In this document: positions 11,864 through 24,154 of the stretch, piece after piece
Layout: each line of letters opens with the position of its first letter
Position numbering within the stretch: the stretch's first letter is position 1
Source of the DNA: Hirudinaria manillensis
Taxonomy: Eukaryota > Annelida > Clitellata > Hirudinida > Hirudinidae
Direction: 5' to 3'
Length of the DNA stretch: 64,000 nucleotides
Assembly (NCBI GenBank): GCA_034509925.1
Contig: CM067526.1
Coordinates: forward strand, 3,136,001 to 3,200,000
Translations under genes and position numbers: made by a program
Notes under the pieces: model-generated
Databases searched by the model: none
What the model saw: the letters and a program-made list of their open reading frames with translations, nothing else
What the model was told of the DNA's origin: nothing

Positions 11864-13396
11864 ATGAGGATGATATTTTCAAGAACACTCGAGACAATGT
11901 GTAACCTGCGAGCCAGAGGCAGAGCCATAAGCTGCGTTCTACTTTCGAGGAAAAAGGAAACTTTAAAGCCGCGTCGATTTTATCACGCATCGAGACAGTC
12001 ATACAAGCAAGAGGAGCCTTTCCCACAAAGGTTGTCTCTGCCCGAGTCTTATGGATTCGTGCCAGTGCTCACTACTTCCCAAGTCACATCGATTCTTACT
12101 ACTAATCAGGCCTCGCATTCTTATCCATCCGGAGGACCGGTAAAGAAATTCGAAAGTTGCCAGTTGGCAGCCAACAATCCTCTCGAAGACAGAAGATCGG
12201 TCGGCAAGCTGCTCCAGACGGGCGGACTCTTGTTTGGCGTTTTTGACGGTCACGGAGGTGCTGCCTGTGCCCAGGCTGTGAGCGAACGTTTGTTTGACTA
12301 CATTGCAGTTGCTCTCCTTCCCCCCGAACTGCTCGAGCAGTACAGTCAGCTCATGAGGAGCGACAATCCGATGCCTCTGCTGGATTTGTACAAATTTCGA
12401 AACGACTACTTCAACGATGACCTGGTTGAGCTCTACAAACAGAGCCTGCAGAAATTCGTGGTCGAACAGCTCAGCACCAGCGGCCTCATTGACGACGAAG
12501 CGGACGAAATCGCCAACAGCATCATCGGCTTCTTGAAGGCGGCATTTCTCAGGCTAGACGACGACATTTCTTACGAGGCCATGCCTGTCGGTGGGAAATG
12601 CAACGAAGATCTCTTGTCCATTGCCATGTCTGGTTCCTGTTGCTGTACGGTTCACATTTTGGAAAACACTCTGCACACGGCGAACATTGGAGATTGTCGG
12701 GCGGTGGTGGGTAGCCTCTCTCCGCACGGACGCTGGGAAGCAAAGGTTCTTACGGTCGATCACAACGTGGAAAATGAGAAGGAGGCCAAACGAATACACG
12801 ACTCGCATCCAAAGAGCGAATGGAATTCTCTCATTCGAAACGGTCGATTGCTTTCTCAGTTGATACCTCTGCGTGCTTTCGGCGACGTGCGCTTTAAGTG
12901 GCCGGTCAAGGATCTCAAGGCTTTGGTCACTCTCCTCGGCAATAGTCCTTACGCCCAGAGCATAATTCCGAACCACTATTACACGCCTCCTTATCTCATT
13001 GCCAGGCCAGAGGTCAAGTCCTACCAGCTGACAGAGTCCGACCAATTTGTCATCATAGCCTCGGACGGTCTTTGGGAGATGCTGTCGGTGGAACAGGCAG
13101 TAGAAATCGTCGGAGATCACATAACGGGCAAACTGGCCACGGACAAAGTGGTCGACATCGAGAGGATGTCCCTGAGGGAAATAAATCAGATTCTGAGGGA
13201 AAGAAAAAGGAGTGTCGCACACAGAACCACGGATGCCAACGGGTCGGTACACCTCCTCAGGCATGCCTTGGGATTTGAACACAGAAAGGTCTCTGAGATG
13301 TTGACTTTCCCTCCTCACATTGCTCGCTCCTATCGAGATGATATCACCATCATCATCGCCTACATCAATCAGAATTACGTGGCCTCTAAGGGTTGA
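11864..13396 (+). CDS. PDP1: Pyruvate dehydrogenase phosphatase catalytic subunit, PP2C family
   Basis: Mitochondrial Mg/Mn-dependent phosphatase that dephosphorylates and reactivates the E1 alpha subunit of the pyruvate dehydrogenase complex. It is a single uninterrupted frame of 510 residues, close to the usual ~530. The N-terminus is rich in Arg and Ser without acids (RRFYHASRQS near residue 38), as expected for a matrix-targeting peptide. PP2C motifs in order: EDRRS (109-112), VFDGHGG (126-132), SGSCCCTVH, NIGDCRAVVG, DHN, PLRAFGDVRFKW, IASDGLWEM and YRDDITII (490-497). The metal-binding Asp residues in DGH, DGLW and RDD are all present. FGDVRFKW and YYTPPYL are typical of the PDP subgroup. 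No introns are visible, in contrast to most neighbours; it is locally GC-richer than its flanks. Both tetraspanin B and the large gene downstream lie on the same strand. Confidence 0.93.
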   Translation: MRMIFSRTLETMCNLRARGRAISCVLLSRKKETLKPRRFYHASRQSYKQEEPFPQRLSLPESYGFVPVLTTSQVTSILTTNQASHSYPSGGPVKKFESCQLAANNPLEDRRSVGKLLQTGGLLFGVFDGHGGAACAQAVSERLFDYIAVALLPPELLEQYSQLMRSDNPMPLLDLYKFRNDYFNDDLVELYKQSLQKFVVEQLSTSGLIDDEADEIANSIIGFLKAAFLRLDDDISYEAMPVGGKCNEDLLSIAMSGSCCCTVHILENTLHTANIGDCRAVVGSLSPHGRWEAKVLTVDHNVENEKEAKRIHDSHPKSEWNSLIRNGRLLSQLIPLRAFGDVRFKWPVKDLKALVTLLGNSPYAQSIIPNHYYTPPYLIARPEVKSYQLTESDQFVIIASDGLWEMLSVEQAVEIVGDHITGKLATDKVVDIERMSLREINQILRERKRSVAHRTTDANGSVHLLRHALGFEHRKVSEMLTFPPHIARSYRDDITIIIAYINQNYVASKG

Positions 13397-14100
13397 TAAG
13401 ACGGGTTCGATCGAATCATGCTAAGTGTCGTTTAGTATTAACCACGGCTAAGATTGTTGAGTTTTTGTGTTCCAATCTCTGGCACTTTTCAATGTTACGA
13501 AAGCAACTTTTCTCAGTTTGACTGGAAGATTTTGTTGTAGGTGGCTGACCAAGTTTGAAGGCTGCTTGGTTAAAGGCTACATTATGCTTTTGCCCGAATA
13601 TTTATTTTGTTTCATTTTCCAGAAAAAGGTTGATATCATGAAGATCTAAAAGACATTCAAAATTCAGTTGTACTTATGATTTTCAAAAATTATGGTGGTT
13701 ATGCCTTTGAATCTGAACTATAAATGTTGTTTTAGGGCTGAGTTCAGACAGAATTCTAAGCCCATGGCGTTGGTCTGAGTGGAGTAGTTGATTGATGTGG
13801 TTGAAATTGAACTTACCTCCGTTTTTCTTTAACAAAATACGAAACCAAAATATCCCAGAACGTATATCAGTTACCATATTTTTCGAGACCTGAATACAAT
13901 TTTTATTTTAATTTATGGTTCAAAAGAACTCCCCATCCCGTTTTATGACGTCGGCTGCGGCTCGGATTGCGACCGTTTCGTAAAAACATCAACAACGGGG
14001 GATCAAAATATCATCTAAGTTCCATAATTTTGTAATAATATCTTTAATTTTCGTCATGCCCTTTCTTGACCTAAAATAGCAGACGACTAATATCGCCGAG
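13397..14100 (+). other. Intergenic region
   Basis: Contains the 3' UTR of the PDP gene and the presumed promoter of the large orphan gene. Only short, motif-free frames occur here. I see no tRNA, repeat element or exon. Confidence 0.5.
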
Positions 14101-17100
14101 ATGCATCTGCCGGGAAATCAATCGGAACTTGATCAGAGTAAGCGATGGTAACTTATGTGAGTCGTACGAAGCCTACTTTGACATTGTGTTCATTCTTCAG
14201 TTTTGACGACGATATTTTATTTGCTCAACATCCATCTGGTAATGTTCATACTTGCATGTGTGGCTTTTGAAACTTTTTACAGTCTGCAATCTCTTGCTAG
14301 AGTTATTTCTCGGACATCAGGTCAAGGTTAGTCCGAAAAATCTTCTGCTGTTAAACCTGTTGATGCTTAAGATGTAAAAGAAATTTATATTGCAGTTGTC
14401 ATTAGGAATAATTCCACCAACTTTGGTAATCACAACTCAACCGCTGGAAAGCTGTCGGTATGCCATCGCTTTGCCTGTAGACCAAGCTTCATGAACTTCA
14501 TTATCCGAACGCATTCGAATGGATCACCAGAGTCCATTATTAACATTTGCGAAGGCCGGATTTACAAGAATTCATCTTTGTTTTTAAGGGTCCGGATCCG
14601 TAGAGATTCGTTCGCCTCTGTTCTTTTAATACCGAGTTTATTAGAAAATCAGGGAGGTTGTTCAAGACAAGTTGTCCGATATTGCAGTACAGATTCAAAC
14701 GATAATAGGAACAAATGTGCCCTTAAATGCTTAGGAAGCAAACTGAAGTTTTACTGTAGAATATTCCAGATGTTTGATGAACATTCAGGAGATTCGGCGC
14801 CAAGTAAATGTGAGTTCATCTTAAATAAATTGGATGAGATATATTGTTTAAAGATTCATAGCGATTTCAATAATTTCGTTCAACGAGCCACTGGCCTTAA
14901 AGCTCTTGCAATAGACCAAAAAAGTAAAGATGTTGTAAAATGTCTATCTACCCAGACTCGGAGAAGGCGATTGCTAGAACAAGCGAAAAAAACACAAAAT
15001 AGAGATTTTGTCAAATCTAATTTAAAAGACGCGCGAAGAACTATTAGAAATAACATATCTGGTAATCTGGGAAATTCCAGTATAACAGCCATTATCGATA
15101 AATATTTGAAATCACGAAGCTTTTTTAACGGACTTAATCCTATGTTTTGCACCGGAGTTTTGGATTCGAGAGGAAGATCGTGTACTATCTGGAGTTCTAT
15201 TCCAAAGAATCTGATTTTCAATCCGATGATTGATCAGTGCAACAACAACGAAAAAGATTCTAAAATTGGTAGCGATGGAGGATATTTGGATTTAGGGGAC
15301 TTTCCAAAGGACTTATCCAGAGGTGATCTTGCCCTTATTAGGGTCAGAGAGGGTTCAAGCGAGTCTTTTAGACGAGGTTCATCTGACGTCCTTGGAACAA
15401 AGATCAAGGACCTTTCTCACATCTTTAACAATGGAATGGACAGAATAGTACATGATTTGTGGATCTATGGATCTATTCCAGTTGTCTCACAGGCAGAATT
15501 TATGAGGTTAAAGTTTGGAATTTTTCCGGATTCATATGTGGAAAAGCACTGTCTAATAGAAAATTTCGGACATAAAGATAAGCATAAAGACGGCGATGGA
15601 AGTGACGGTAAGTATTTCATTTCCGATTGTTAAGAACTTTCTCAGAACTTAACTAGACTCGCCTAAATCGCCTCATTAATTTTAATATTTATTTTAATTT
15701 TATCGAATCTACTTTTCTTATTTCCCAGAACGTTTTGGCATCCGACTAGCAAATAGTGATTGTGTCAATCGATTATCTAAGTTAGTTGGTTCTACTCACG
15801 GATCCTCGTTAATGACTCTCTCAACAAAGAGAAGTATTCACGAGAAAAAGTTAAACAAAAACATAATTCCCTGTTATCTGCAGATTAGAACAATCGCTTC
15901 CATCCCATATACAACTTGGAATTTTGGAATTCCATCCGTTTTTGGAGGAAAATCATCAAATAATAATTCCGACTATAATTCTGATCTCAGTAGTGACAAG
16001 ATAAAGTTTAGGAAACCTGAACTAGAAAATGATGAAAGTCTGTTGAATGTTAGAGGCACATTGGCCGACATAATTGAGGAATTTTCAGGTGTTGACTGTT
16101 TTGCTAAAACCACACTGGCAAACACGTGCGAAAAAATGAAAAAGGCTTCGGAGGAAATACGCAAGACTTTTGCCGGCATCAACGACACTTCAAATAACAT
16201 TGCAAATGTTATGGCTGGTTTTCCCAAAGTGGCTATCATCAATGGTAATTGCCAAGGTAGAAACAGGCATATTTTTTGCCCAGAAACCGACGATTGCTAC
16301 CTGAAGCCGTCTGAAATACTATCGTTACCCTCAAAAATGGTTACCGATACTGCATTTCAGTTTATTCCAATAAAATATCCACTAGTCGATGAATCTTATG
16401 ACTCTAGTCAAATGTATCCAGGATTTCCACTGGAAATGTTACAACCTCAATTCATGTTTGCAGGAATGTCCGAGATCAATAAACGCTCGCCAATTTATTT
16501 CAGAGACACTAAGAAGCAGAAATTACAGAGTCACAAAGTGTCGCTTAAAAATTACGACCATCTAAACGCCAAGAAATACGACGAGCTGACCAATTCTAAC
16601 TTGAATATCAGAGAACCAGCAGAGCACATTGTCGACTATTGGTCTGATGACGGACAAAGGAAATGTGTCAAGCGTTCTTTCAATAAAAAATGCAAAGCCA
16701 TTTCTAGGAGCAGGAAACCGTCACCGTGGAAATTATTTGGTAAAAGTAGACCAAAGACTAAAGCCAAAATTCAGAAGCAATCTGAAAAGGATGAGATCTT
16801 ACGAAGAACTCTGAGCTGTACAGTTGAAGGTAATGAAGGAAATGTTTCAGGAAACGACGAGTGCATTCCAATCCCTATTAAATTAACCAAGTTCTTTCAT
16901 TCTTTGCCCACCTGTGGCAGTCAGGGGTTGAGTAAAACCAACTGGATCGGGGTCCACATGGACGATTTCGATGATTCAAATTCTTGGGATTCTAAAGTAA
17001 ATCCTATGGAATTTAATATTGGCATAAATAAAAAGAAAAATATGAAGAAAAAGATCCATTATCCTGAACCTCCGAATAAACCGATCCCAAAGCCGCGCAA

Positions 17101-20100
17101 GCAGAAATACGGAAAGGCAAGCGGCTACGAACTCGATACGAATTCTGAATCAAGTTCAAACGCAAAGTCCGATTATTCGCGACCGTCGCCCGAAAAATAT
17201 TACGCCAGAGAGAATTACCACTCCAAAGATGAGCAGGCCTACAGATATTACCAGCCCTCCAATCCGAGTCACTACTATAAAATAAAGAAGCCTTACCTTG
17301 AGCAAAGTCCTAAAGGCTGGCAAAATGTTCTCAAGAATTGCTTCAAACTGAAGGTCCATGGTTCCAGGGCGTATTTGGAACCTGTGCAGAAAGAAGGAGG
17401 AAAGAAAGTTTATAATCGAGAAAGTATGACCTTCCTGAAAGTTCTTCCGCCATCTGAGGAAGCGACGGAGTCTTACATGAAATCCGAATCGGTTGCTTCG
17501 AAAATATATCCAAATCGATCGAGTGAAGAATACATTTTCAAGGAGCTTGTCAAAATTCCGGACGAATTCCTCAAGAAATCAGACCATCTATCCAAACAAA
17601 TAAACGTTGTGGAAAACCACGTCAGGAATCTTGAGAAACTACTTGCATATCAATATCATTCTGACATGTCGAGTCACCTAAATTTCAGTAAATCGGATGT
17701 TCCTAACAATTCTTTAGATCTCAAAACGCCCAAAACTTCGGATTCTGGGTTCAATATTATCCACCAAATGAAGCATAAACCTCTGAAAAAAGTGGATTTA
17801 AGTCCAAGTGATCCTCTCGATCTGAAAGCATTCAGTAGCCTGCAGAGTGGTGCTTTAGAGTCCTGCGGGAACATATCCGCCCAAGAAATTCAATCACTTT
17901 TCGACAACTATTTGGAGAAACTTCAAAAAATCTGCATGACGACGGAGCATACGAAAGATATTTGTACTCTCATCCTGGACATAATTTCTAAGCCTGATTT
18001 TAGAAAAGTTAAGATGTCATCATTCGGAGATGAAGCTGTTTTCAAAAACGATCTCCTAGGACTGAACACTGAAGTGGCTTCTCCTCCTAAGAACATGCAA
18101 AGAAACAACCACTCCAGAGTGAGTGATAGGACCTTTGATTCTAGCGAGCTGAGCATCACATACTCTATTGTTGACCTAACGACAAAAGCAGTCGACAAAA
18201 ATAACACATCGACTTGGCCGGGTACAAATATTGAATCAATAATTAATTCCGATATTTTTACAGATTACAATCGCGACGGACTTTCGCATAATAATAATGC
18301 ACCATTTCGAAAGATAAAATATACTAAGAAAGGTTCTGAGCTCGCCTCAAAAGTGAAAATAAATAATTATAGGAAAAAAAACAAACACTGTTATTATATT
18401 ACGAAATCACTCAAAGCCAAAGATGTGCAGAGGATGTGCAAGTCGTGCTGTAGCAATAACAGCATCGCAAGCTCATTTGACGATGTCAATCTGGAATGTC
18501 ACTCTGTCAAAAGCTTTAGAAATCGTGGTCACCAGAATCTTCACAAACATCTGGTTCATTCCACTTCATTGTCGTTTAGAGCAAGAAATAGAAGTAGCAG
18601 CTCTTTCGACAGCTTATCTTCGGCCAAAGATGAGTTGTTCTCGGGCAGTAACGAAAGATCGAGTTCTTGTTGTTCTGCCGACGACTCAGACGATTGTTTT
18701 TCTTCGTTCAGCAACGACAACAGATCAGCAAACAACAATCCTGATCACAAGGCCAACAATTTTTCCGATCGAAAAGTTTCTTGTCGCAAAACGGTCATAC
18801 CTTTCGAAAGGAGTTTTGGATCGCACAGCAATGCAAGCTCACATTCCCATGCATCAAGGGCTCAAAGAAGGAGAGAGAGAAAATGTTTTTTTGAGATTTC
18901 CATAAACAATCACAATAAGAAAATTGATCATTCAACGAAAATTCAAGTTAGTAACGATGGCCATGCAAAACATCAAACCATTATTTTGGACGAACATCGT
19001 TTTAATTGTCGTGAATCTGGAATGGCTTTCGAGAATCAAAGTAACGTAACCACGAACAAATATGGAATGGAAAGCTCAATAAACTCTGAACTGGCAATGA
19101 AGGACACAAAATCCGATATTTCCTTTTCTACTGGAACGTCTTTGTGGACTGCTAAAAATCTGCCGGGCATGAACTTGTACTTGAGTTTATCGGATATTCA
19201 GAAACTTGAACAAGATGAAAATGATTCGAAGATTTGTGACTTTTTTGCTGACGATTTAAAATCCTCGTTTAAAGTGAAACCAGATTCTAGTAACAGTTCG
19301 GCCTCGAGGAGAGAGTCGTTTTATTCCGCCCAGTCTTGCACTTCCAAAAAATGTCCAGAACTTAACTCAACTATTGACTCTGCCTCTAGTCTCGAAAATA
19401 ACGACAGTGCAAGTTCCATGCTCAACTATGAAACCCTGACTTTCTACTCGAAGTTGATATCACCTCCGCATAAATCCTCCGTTTTCACAAACGCAAACTT
19501 CTTTAGAGAGAGCGAACTGTTGCCCCAAAGAACACTGAGTACTTATGAAAATTCTAAAGAAAACTTCAAATTCAGAAATCCGCAAAAAATGCTCAAGAGG
19601 GGGAACAAATTGAGTCCGTTTGATTGGATTGTTGGACAAAGAAAGGATTTTAGCACCAGAAACGGTGTTCCATTTGCAGCAGACGGAAGAAGTGGCATTT
19701 CGGGTTTTTCTTCGTCGAAAAGAGCGGAAGTTAATGAATACCACCTAGATATTGATTCAATTCTGGAAAAGGACCGCGCTTGTAATTTTATAGAAATCGA
19801 AAGCATGCCTGAAAATGGAATGTTTACAGCTAAAGAGGGCATTGATACATACGCTCACTATGCATGCGACGATCAAAATAACATGGAACCGATAGATGAT
19901 TTACACGGAAGCTATTTATTTTCTTCCACATTAGAAAGCGAGAGGCAGACTGAAGTTGTTGAAAATATTCGTAAAAAAGATGACCTTTGGAGAGCGACAC
20001 AATTCGAGACTATAACTGAATCTGTAATGTTGCCATTTCTTAAAAACTATTTCGAAGATGTAAAAGCTACTTGTCACAGCATCGATCCTGAGCTAGTTAC

Positions 20101-23100
20101 CGCAACTGATGCGACTTTTTCAGCTGATGTTTCGGGAAGTAACAGGCAATCATCGGGCATTGAATATATTCGAACGAAAGATGACGTTTGGGATTCTAAG
20201 GACTTACATATTGTAGACAAAACTGAAATGTCATCGGGCGAAAAAAATGATTTAGACACGAACGCCCGGTATGCAGGCAATGACTTGAACTGCATCGAAT
20301 CGTTTCAAAATGTTTTGGTCCATGGAACTCTCGAATCCGATTCAACGATCATCGACACAAAAGAAATTCTCATAAAATCTGAGATTGCATATTCTGCAGA
20401 TTTGGAAGTGCACGACAATATTGTAAATGCAGTAGCTACATGCGAGAAAGTCACTGAAAATGTTCAACTTTATGAAATACAGGAAAGGGCAAAATCCAGT
20501 ATAATTCCTGACCATGAATTTAATGATTACTTTCAAATTCACTCTCCAATCGTAGAAGATGGTGAAGCCGATTTGGGGAGGCGAGACAAAGTCGAATTAG
20601 ACTCAAATAGTAATGAACTCTGCATTGATACGGAGATCGACACAAATCATCGTGAAGAGAATAAAAATATAATTGTAATTGATCCAAACGAACCTAATGA
20701 TCCGAAATCAAAAGATGACATTGCAGCCATCGAGGAAAGTGTAGATTTTCCGGCCAGGGTTCTTTTTCCCGGTGAAAAACTGTTTTTGTTTCACAAGCTA
20801 GCAAAGACTTTCAAAAACAGCATGGATATCTTCGACATACTTTGTCTTCCCAGCGAAATTAAAAGAGTGGTTAATGTAGATGTCGGAATTCAGCACTCAA
20901 ACGATGAAATGATTGATAAAGAATGTGTTAATAAAGAAACAATTGCTTGCGATTTGGAAACAAAGTCATGCGATTCAACTGTTCACGTACCAAAAAGTGT
21001 CACGGCATCTTTGAACGATCAACATTCTCCTTCCAAGACAGAAGACGAAGAACCTCAAACTTTGAAATCTGAAACGCAAATCATTTCATGCCAGTTTAAT
21101 GCCGATTCGAAAGTCGCCGACGAAGACTCTCCGGAAGAAAAAAAAGAAAAGTTCTTCAATGAATCCACTCTCTCAACAGCTATTCGTACAGACAATGAAA
21201 TGTTTCTACAAGAGAAAGACGTTAAAGATGACGAAAGCCGCCAAGGTTCTACTTCTAACTTGGATGTTTGCAATAAATTGGAAACTATTTCAGCGCACCA
21301 CTTCAATATTGAGGCTACTGGATTTATCCCACCAGTTCCAGATATTTCAAGTGAAGGGCAAATCAGAGGTGATCAAACTGAGATGATCAATCTATCGTCA
21401 AACAGAGGACCTCTTCACTCAGACGAAGAGAAACATTCTTGTTCTCCTGCCATCGCTAAGGGCACGGCTCCGATTGACAATGCACAAAACGAAGTCCTGA
21501 TAAAAGAAGAGTCTATTGACTCGAAAACTGATAACCTCGAAGGCGACGTCAAATGCACTTTGCCCGTTGAAGCAGAAACTCGAAATGGCTGCACTGTTGA
21601 CTCAGAAATCCAAACCGATTTTGATGTGACAACAGTAACAGAGTCTGTGAACTGTGAACAAAAATCAATTGTCGAGAATGAGATTTTGCAACGTAAGGGC
21701 GCAACAGAAGTGCCTGGAGACAATCAATGCGCTGCTGACAAATGCAAACCTTCTGTCAACTTGTACAAATCTAAATCCTTGACATTAGAAGTTGAAAAAC
21801 GTCAGTTTGAAGAAAGCCTGAAGGAACGAAAAACGAAGTTAGAAAGCAATAAAAACTACGGAACTCGTGTTTCACCCGATGGAGCTAAGAAGATGATTTG
21901 CAACAAGGTCTCTTCAACTTCAGTAAATTCAAGTTGGAACATGCAATATGCTAACAATTTCAGCGATCCAAGATCTATTCCAAACACAGTTTCTGAGCAA
22001 TCCGAATTGTTTTCTTATAACGCCTTAGTCATTAAAGATTTGGAACACGAAAATGTGCCGAGCGATTTGACCTGCGGCTTGGAAACAACTCTTGATTCTA
22101 AAGAAATGTCCACGGAAAATACAGAAAGCACCGAAGAAAATAACTTTTTGTCGCTTATCAAGAAAAAAGAGAAGCAGATTAAAACCGATTTTAAAAAGCA
22201 CAGAGCCATTTTGCAGAGACCCAAGTCGAAGAGATTGCCAACCGGTACCGTAAGAAAAGAGATAGATCATATTAAAAAACAAGTTCAGGGGGGTGATCCC
22301 AGCCATGAGTTTACCATTTTTAATCTTAGCTTCGACACTGGAAAGATGTGTGAACAGGAGCAACTAGGCTCAGAATCGCTGCTTATTGGCAGAGATCAAA
22401 GCCCAAAAGTAACTGGAAACGTGACTCACAGACACAAACCCGCCTGTCAAAAGAAAACCAGTGAGGTTCTGAAAGCTGTGGAAAGAATGAGGTCTCGGGA
22501 AGACTGTAAAACTCTACCAGACCGCGACGCGGCAATGCAAAGTTCGAAACAAATTTCAAAACTACCTGCTATCAGAATACATCCGAATTTTAGAGAAAGT
22601 CACAATTCGCCCAAATGTAAGCCTGACTCGATCAAGACGCAAGACACTTCTATATCTCGACATACTTCAGCTTTGAGTCCCGAGAATTCGGATGGCGAGG
22701 TGGAATGTTTCGATATGAGTAAGTTGAACTTACACTCCCAAAAAATTGTCAGAAAAAAGCTTAGACGGGAGAGAGAATGCAACTTATTCAAACTTCGTAA
22801 TTTTAATCTCGATGAAATAGTGCAGCCGCTCGAGGAAAAATGTATGCTGACGACGACAAACGATCAAAGCCAAGATGAATTCATGCCTTGGAAATTCGGC
22901 CAAATTTACGATCAATTAGAAGATATTCAGAACAAGAGGTGTGACCAGGCTCACAAACGATGGAGAAACATACAGAATGAAACAAAGCTTGCTGTTAGAG
23001 AAAGTTCAATCAACTCCTGGAAAATTCCGGAAAAGCCTCGCATATGGCCAGCGAAACAGCGGAACTGTGGAAGATTTTCTCCACCGCCTAACGACGAGGA

Positions 23101-24154
23101 ATGCTCTAGCGCTATTGCTTCGCAATACGACGCTGATCAACACAAACCTTGTGGAATTCAAAGAGTACCGAACTTTGTTCCAAGAAATTTGAAAAATTCC
23201 ACTTCTAAGAAGGTAGAATTTGCCAAGGGCATGTTCAGCAGCTCAAAGTGTCACTTGAACGTGCTTTTAAATGAGATCGATAAAGCTTCTAAAGAGAATA
23301 TTGATATAGAAAATAAGCAGAAAATCGAAGAATTGGAAAAGGAAATTGCTTTGTACAAGTCGAGAATAAGCGAAATGAAGCGCCACATCAAAGTAAAGCA
23401 CTGTGTAGGAGATCAGGAAAGCCGCATCAAATTGTACGGAAATAGAAACATGCACCAGCACTACGAAGATCTTTTGAAGATTTTTAAGAGGAAAGAATAT
23501 GGTTCCAAAATCAGGATGAACATGTTAAGACATCAGTATATGATCAACAGCATCAGACGTAGCTCTGTGCCCCAAGAGAAATTATCCGCATTTCAAGAAA
23601 GGTGCGCAAAGGGAAAGAGAAAGGTGTCCAAACCGAGGCATAGTTCATGTTTAGCTGAATTCGAAACAAAACCGCAAGCAAAAAGCTACATTTCCTCTGA
23701 TACTTGTCCGGACGATTCTATTTATTCAGCTAAAGTCGAGTCGAGTGGATTAGGCAACTTGCTCGAATTCCCTAACTGTGAATTTTTGAAGAATTACAAA
23801 TGCGGACAGAGCGAAACTGCCGAAATCAGAAGATTGAAAAATAGTCTTGGCCACTGGCAACGTGAGGATAACACTAGCAGGCCACGCAGACAAAACGAGA
23901 TTAGGAAAGTCCTCAGAGAAGTAGCACAAAGACGAAACCGTCCAGATAAAAGCAGCACCTGCTGCAAAAAGGTTCGCGTTATTTTCGGCCACAACAAGAA
24001 ACCAAAGTTTAAAAGAAGCTCTGGCACCCTATCGACTCTAAGTTCTGATTGTCTTGCTCGAAAGCTGCGAAAACCAATAGCTGCCAATAAAGAGCCAACA
24101 GCATCCGAGTGGGTAAGGACAGCGTTTCCTTACAAGAAAACTTGTGACGTTTAA
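14101..24154 (+). CDS. Giant single-pass membrane protein, unrecognised (about 3,264 aa)
   Basis: I do not recognise this protein. Exons: 14101-14137, 14201-14320, 14396-15607 and 15729-24154. Donors are gtaagc, gtcaag and gtaagt; acceptors are cttcag, ttgcag and cccag; phases 1/1/1 agree at every junction. Exon 4 alone is 8,426 bases. Residues ~15-37 (FYLLNIHLVMFILACVAF) form one hydrophobic helix after a 14-residue N-terminus with an NQS site. The rest is polar and rich in Ser, Asn, Lys, Asp and Glu, with many charged clusters and a Ser-rich block near 18600-18760. A degenerate internal repeat lies around residues 1825-1990. A short coiled-coil segment (KIEELEKEIALYKSRISEMK) sits near residue 2980, and the last ~250 residues are strongly basic. 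No enzyme or adhesion motif is visible. A scaffold anchored in a membrane would fit, but that is inference. The exon structure is well supported; function is unknown. Confidence 0.8.
19838..20350 (+). repeat. Degenerate internal protein repeat in the giant gene
   Basis: Two motif families each occur twice. ENIRKKDDLW (near 19960) matches EYIRTKDDVW (near 20160). DTYAHYACDDQNNME (near 19840) matches DTNARYAGNDLNCIE (near 20255), and each of these is followed by a TLES stretch. The order is X-Y-Y-X rather than strictly tandem, so the duplication has been rearranged or has decayed. Confidence 0.55.

Noticed and set aside
12554-13318. 254-codon minus-strand frame
   Set aside because: It is antisense to the conserved PDP coding sequence and has no motif of its own.
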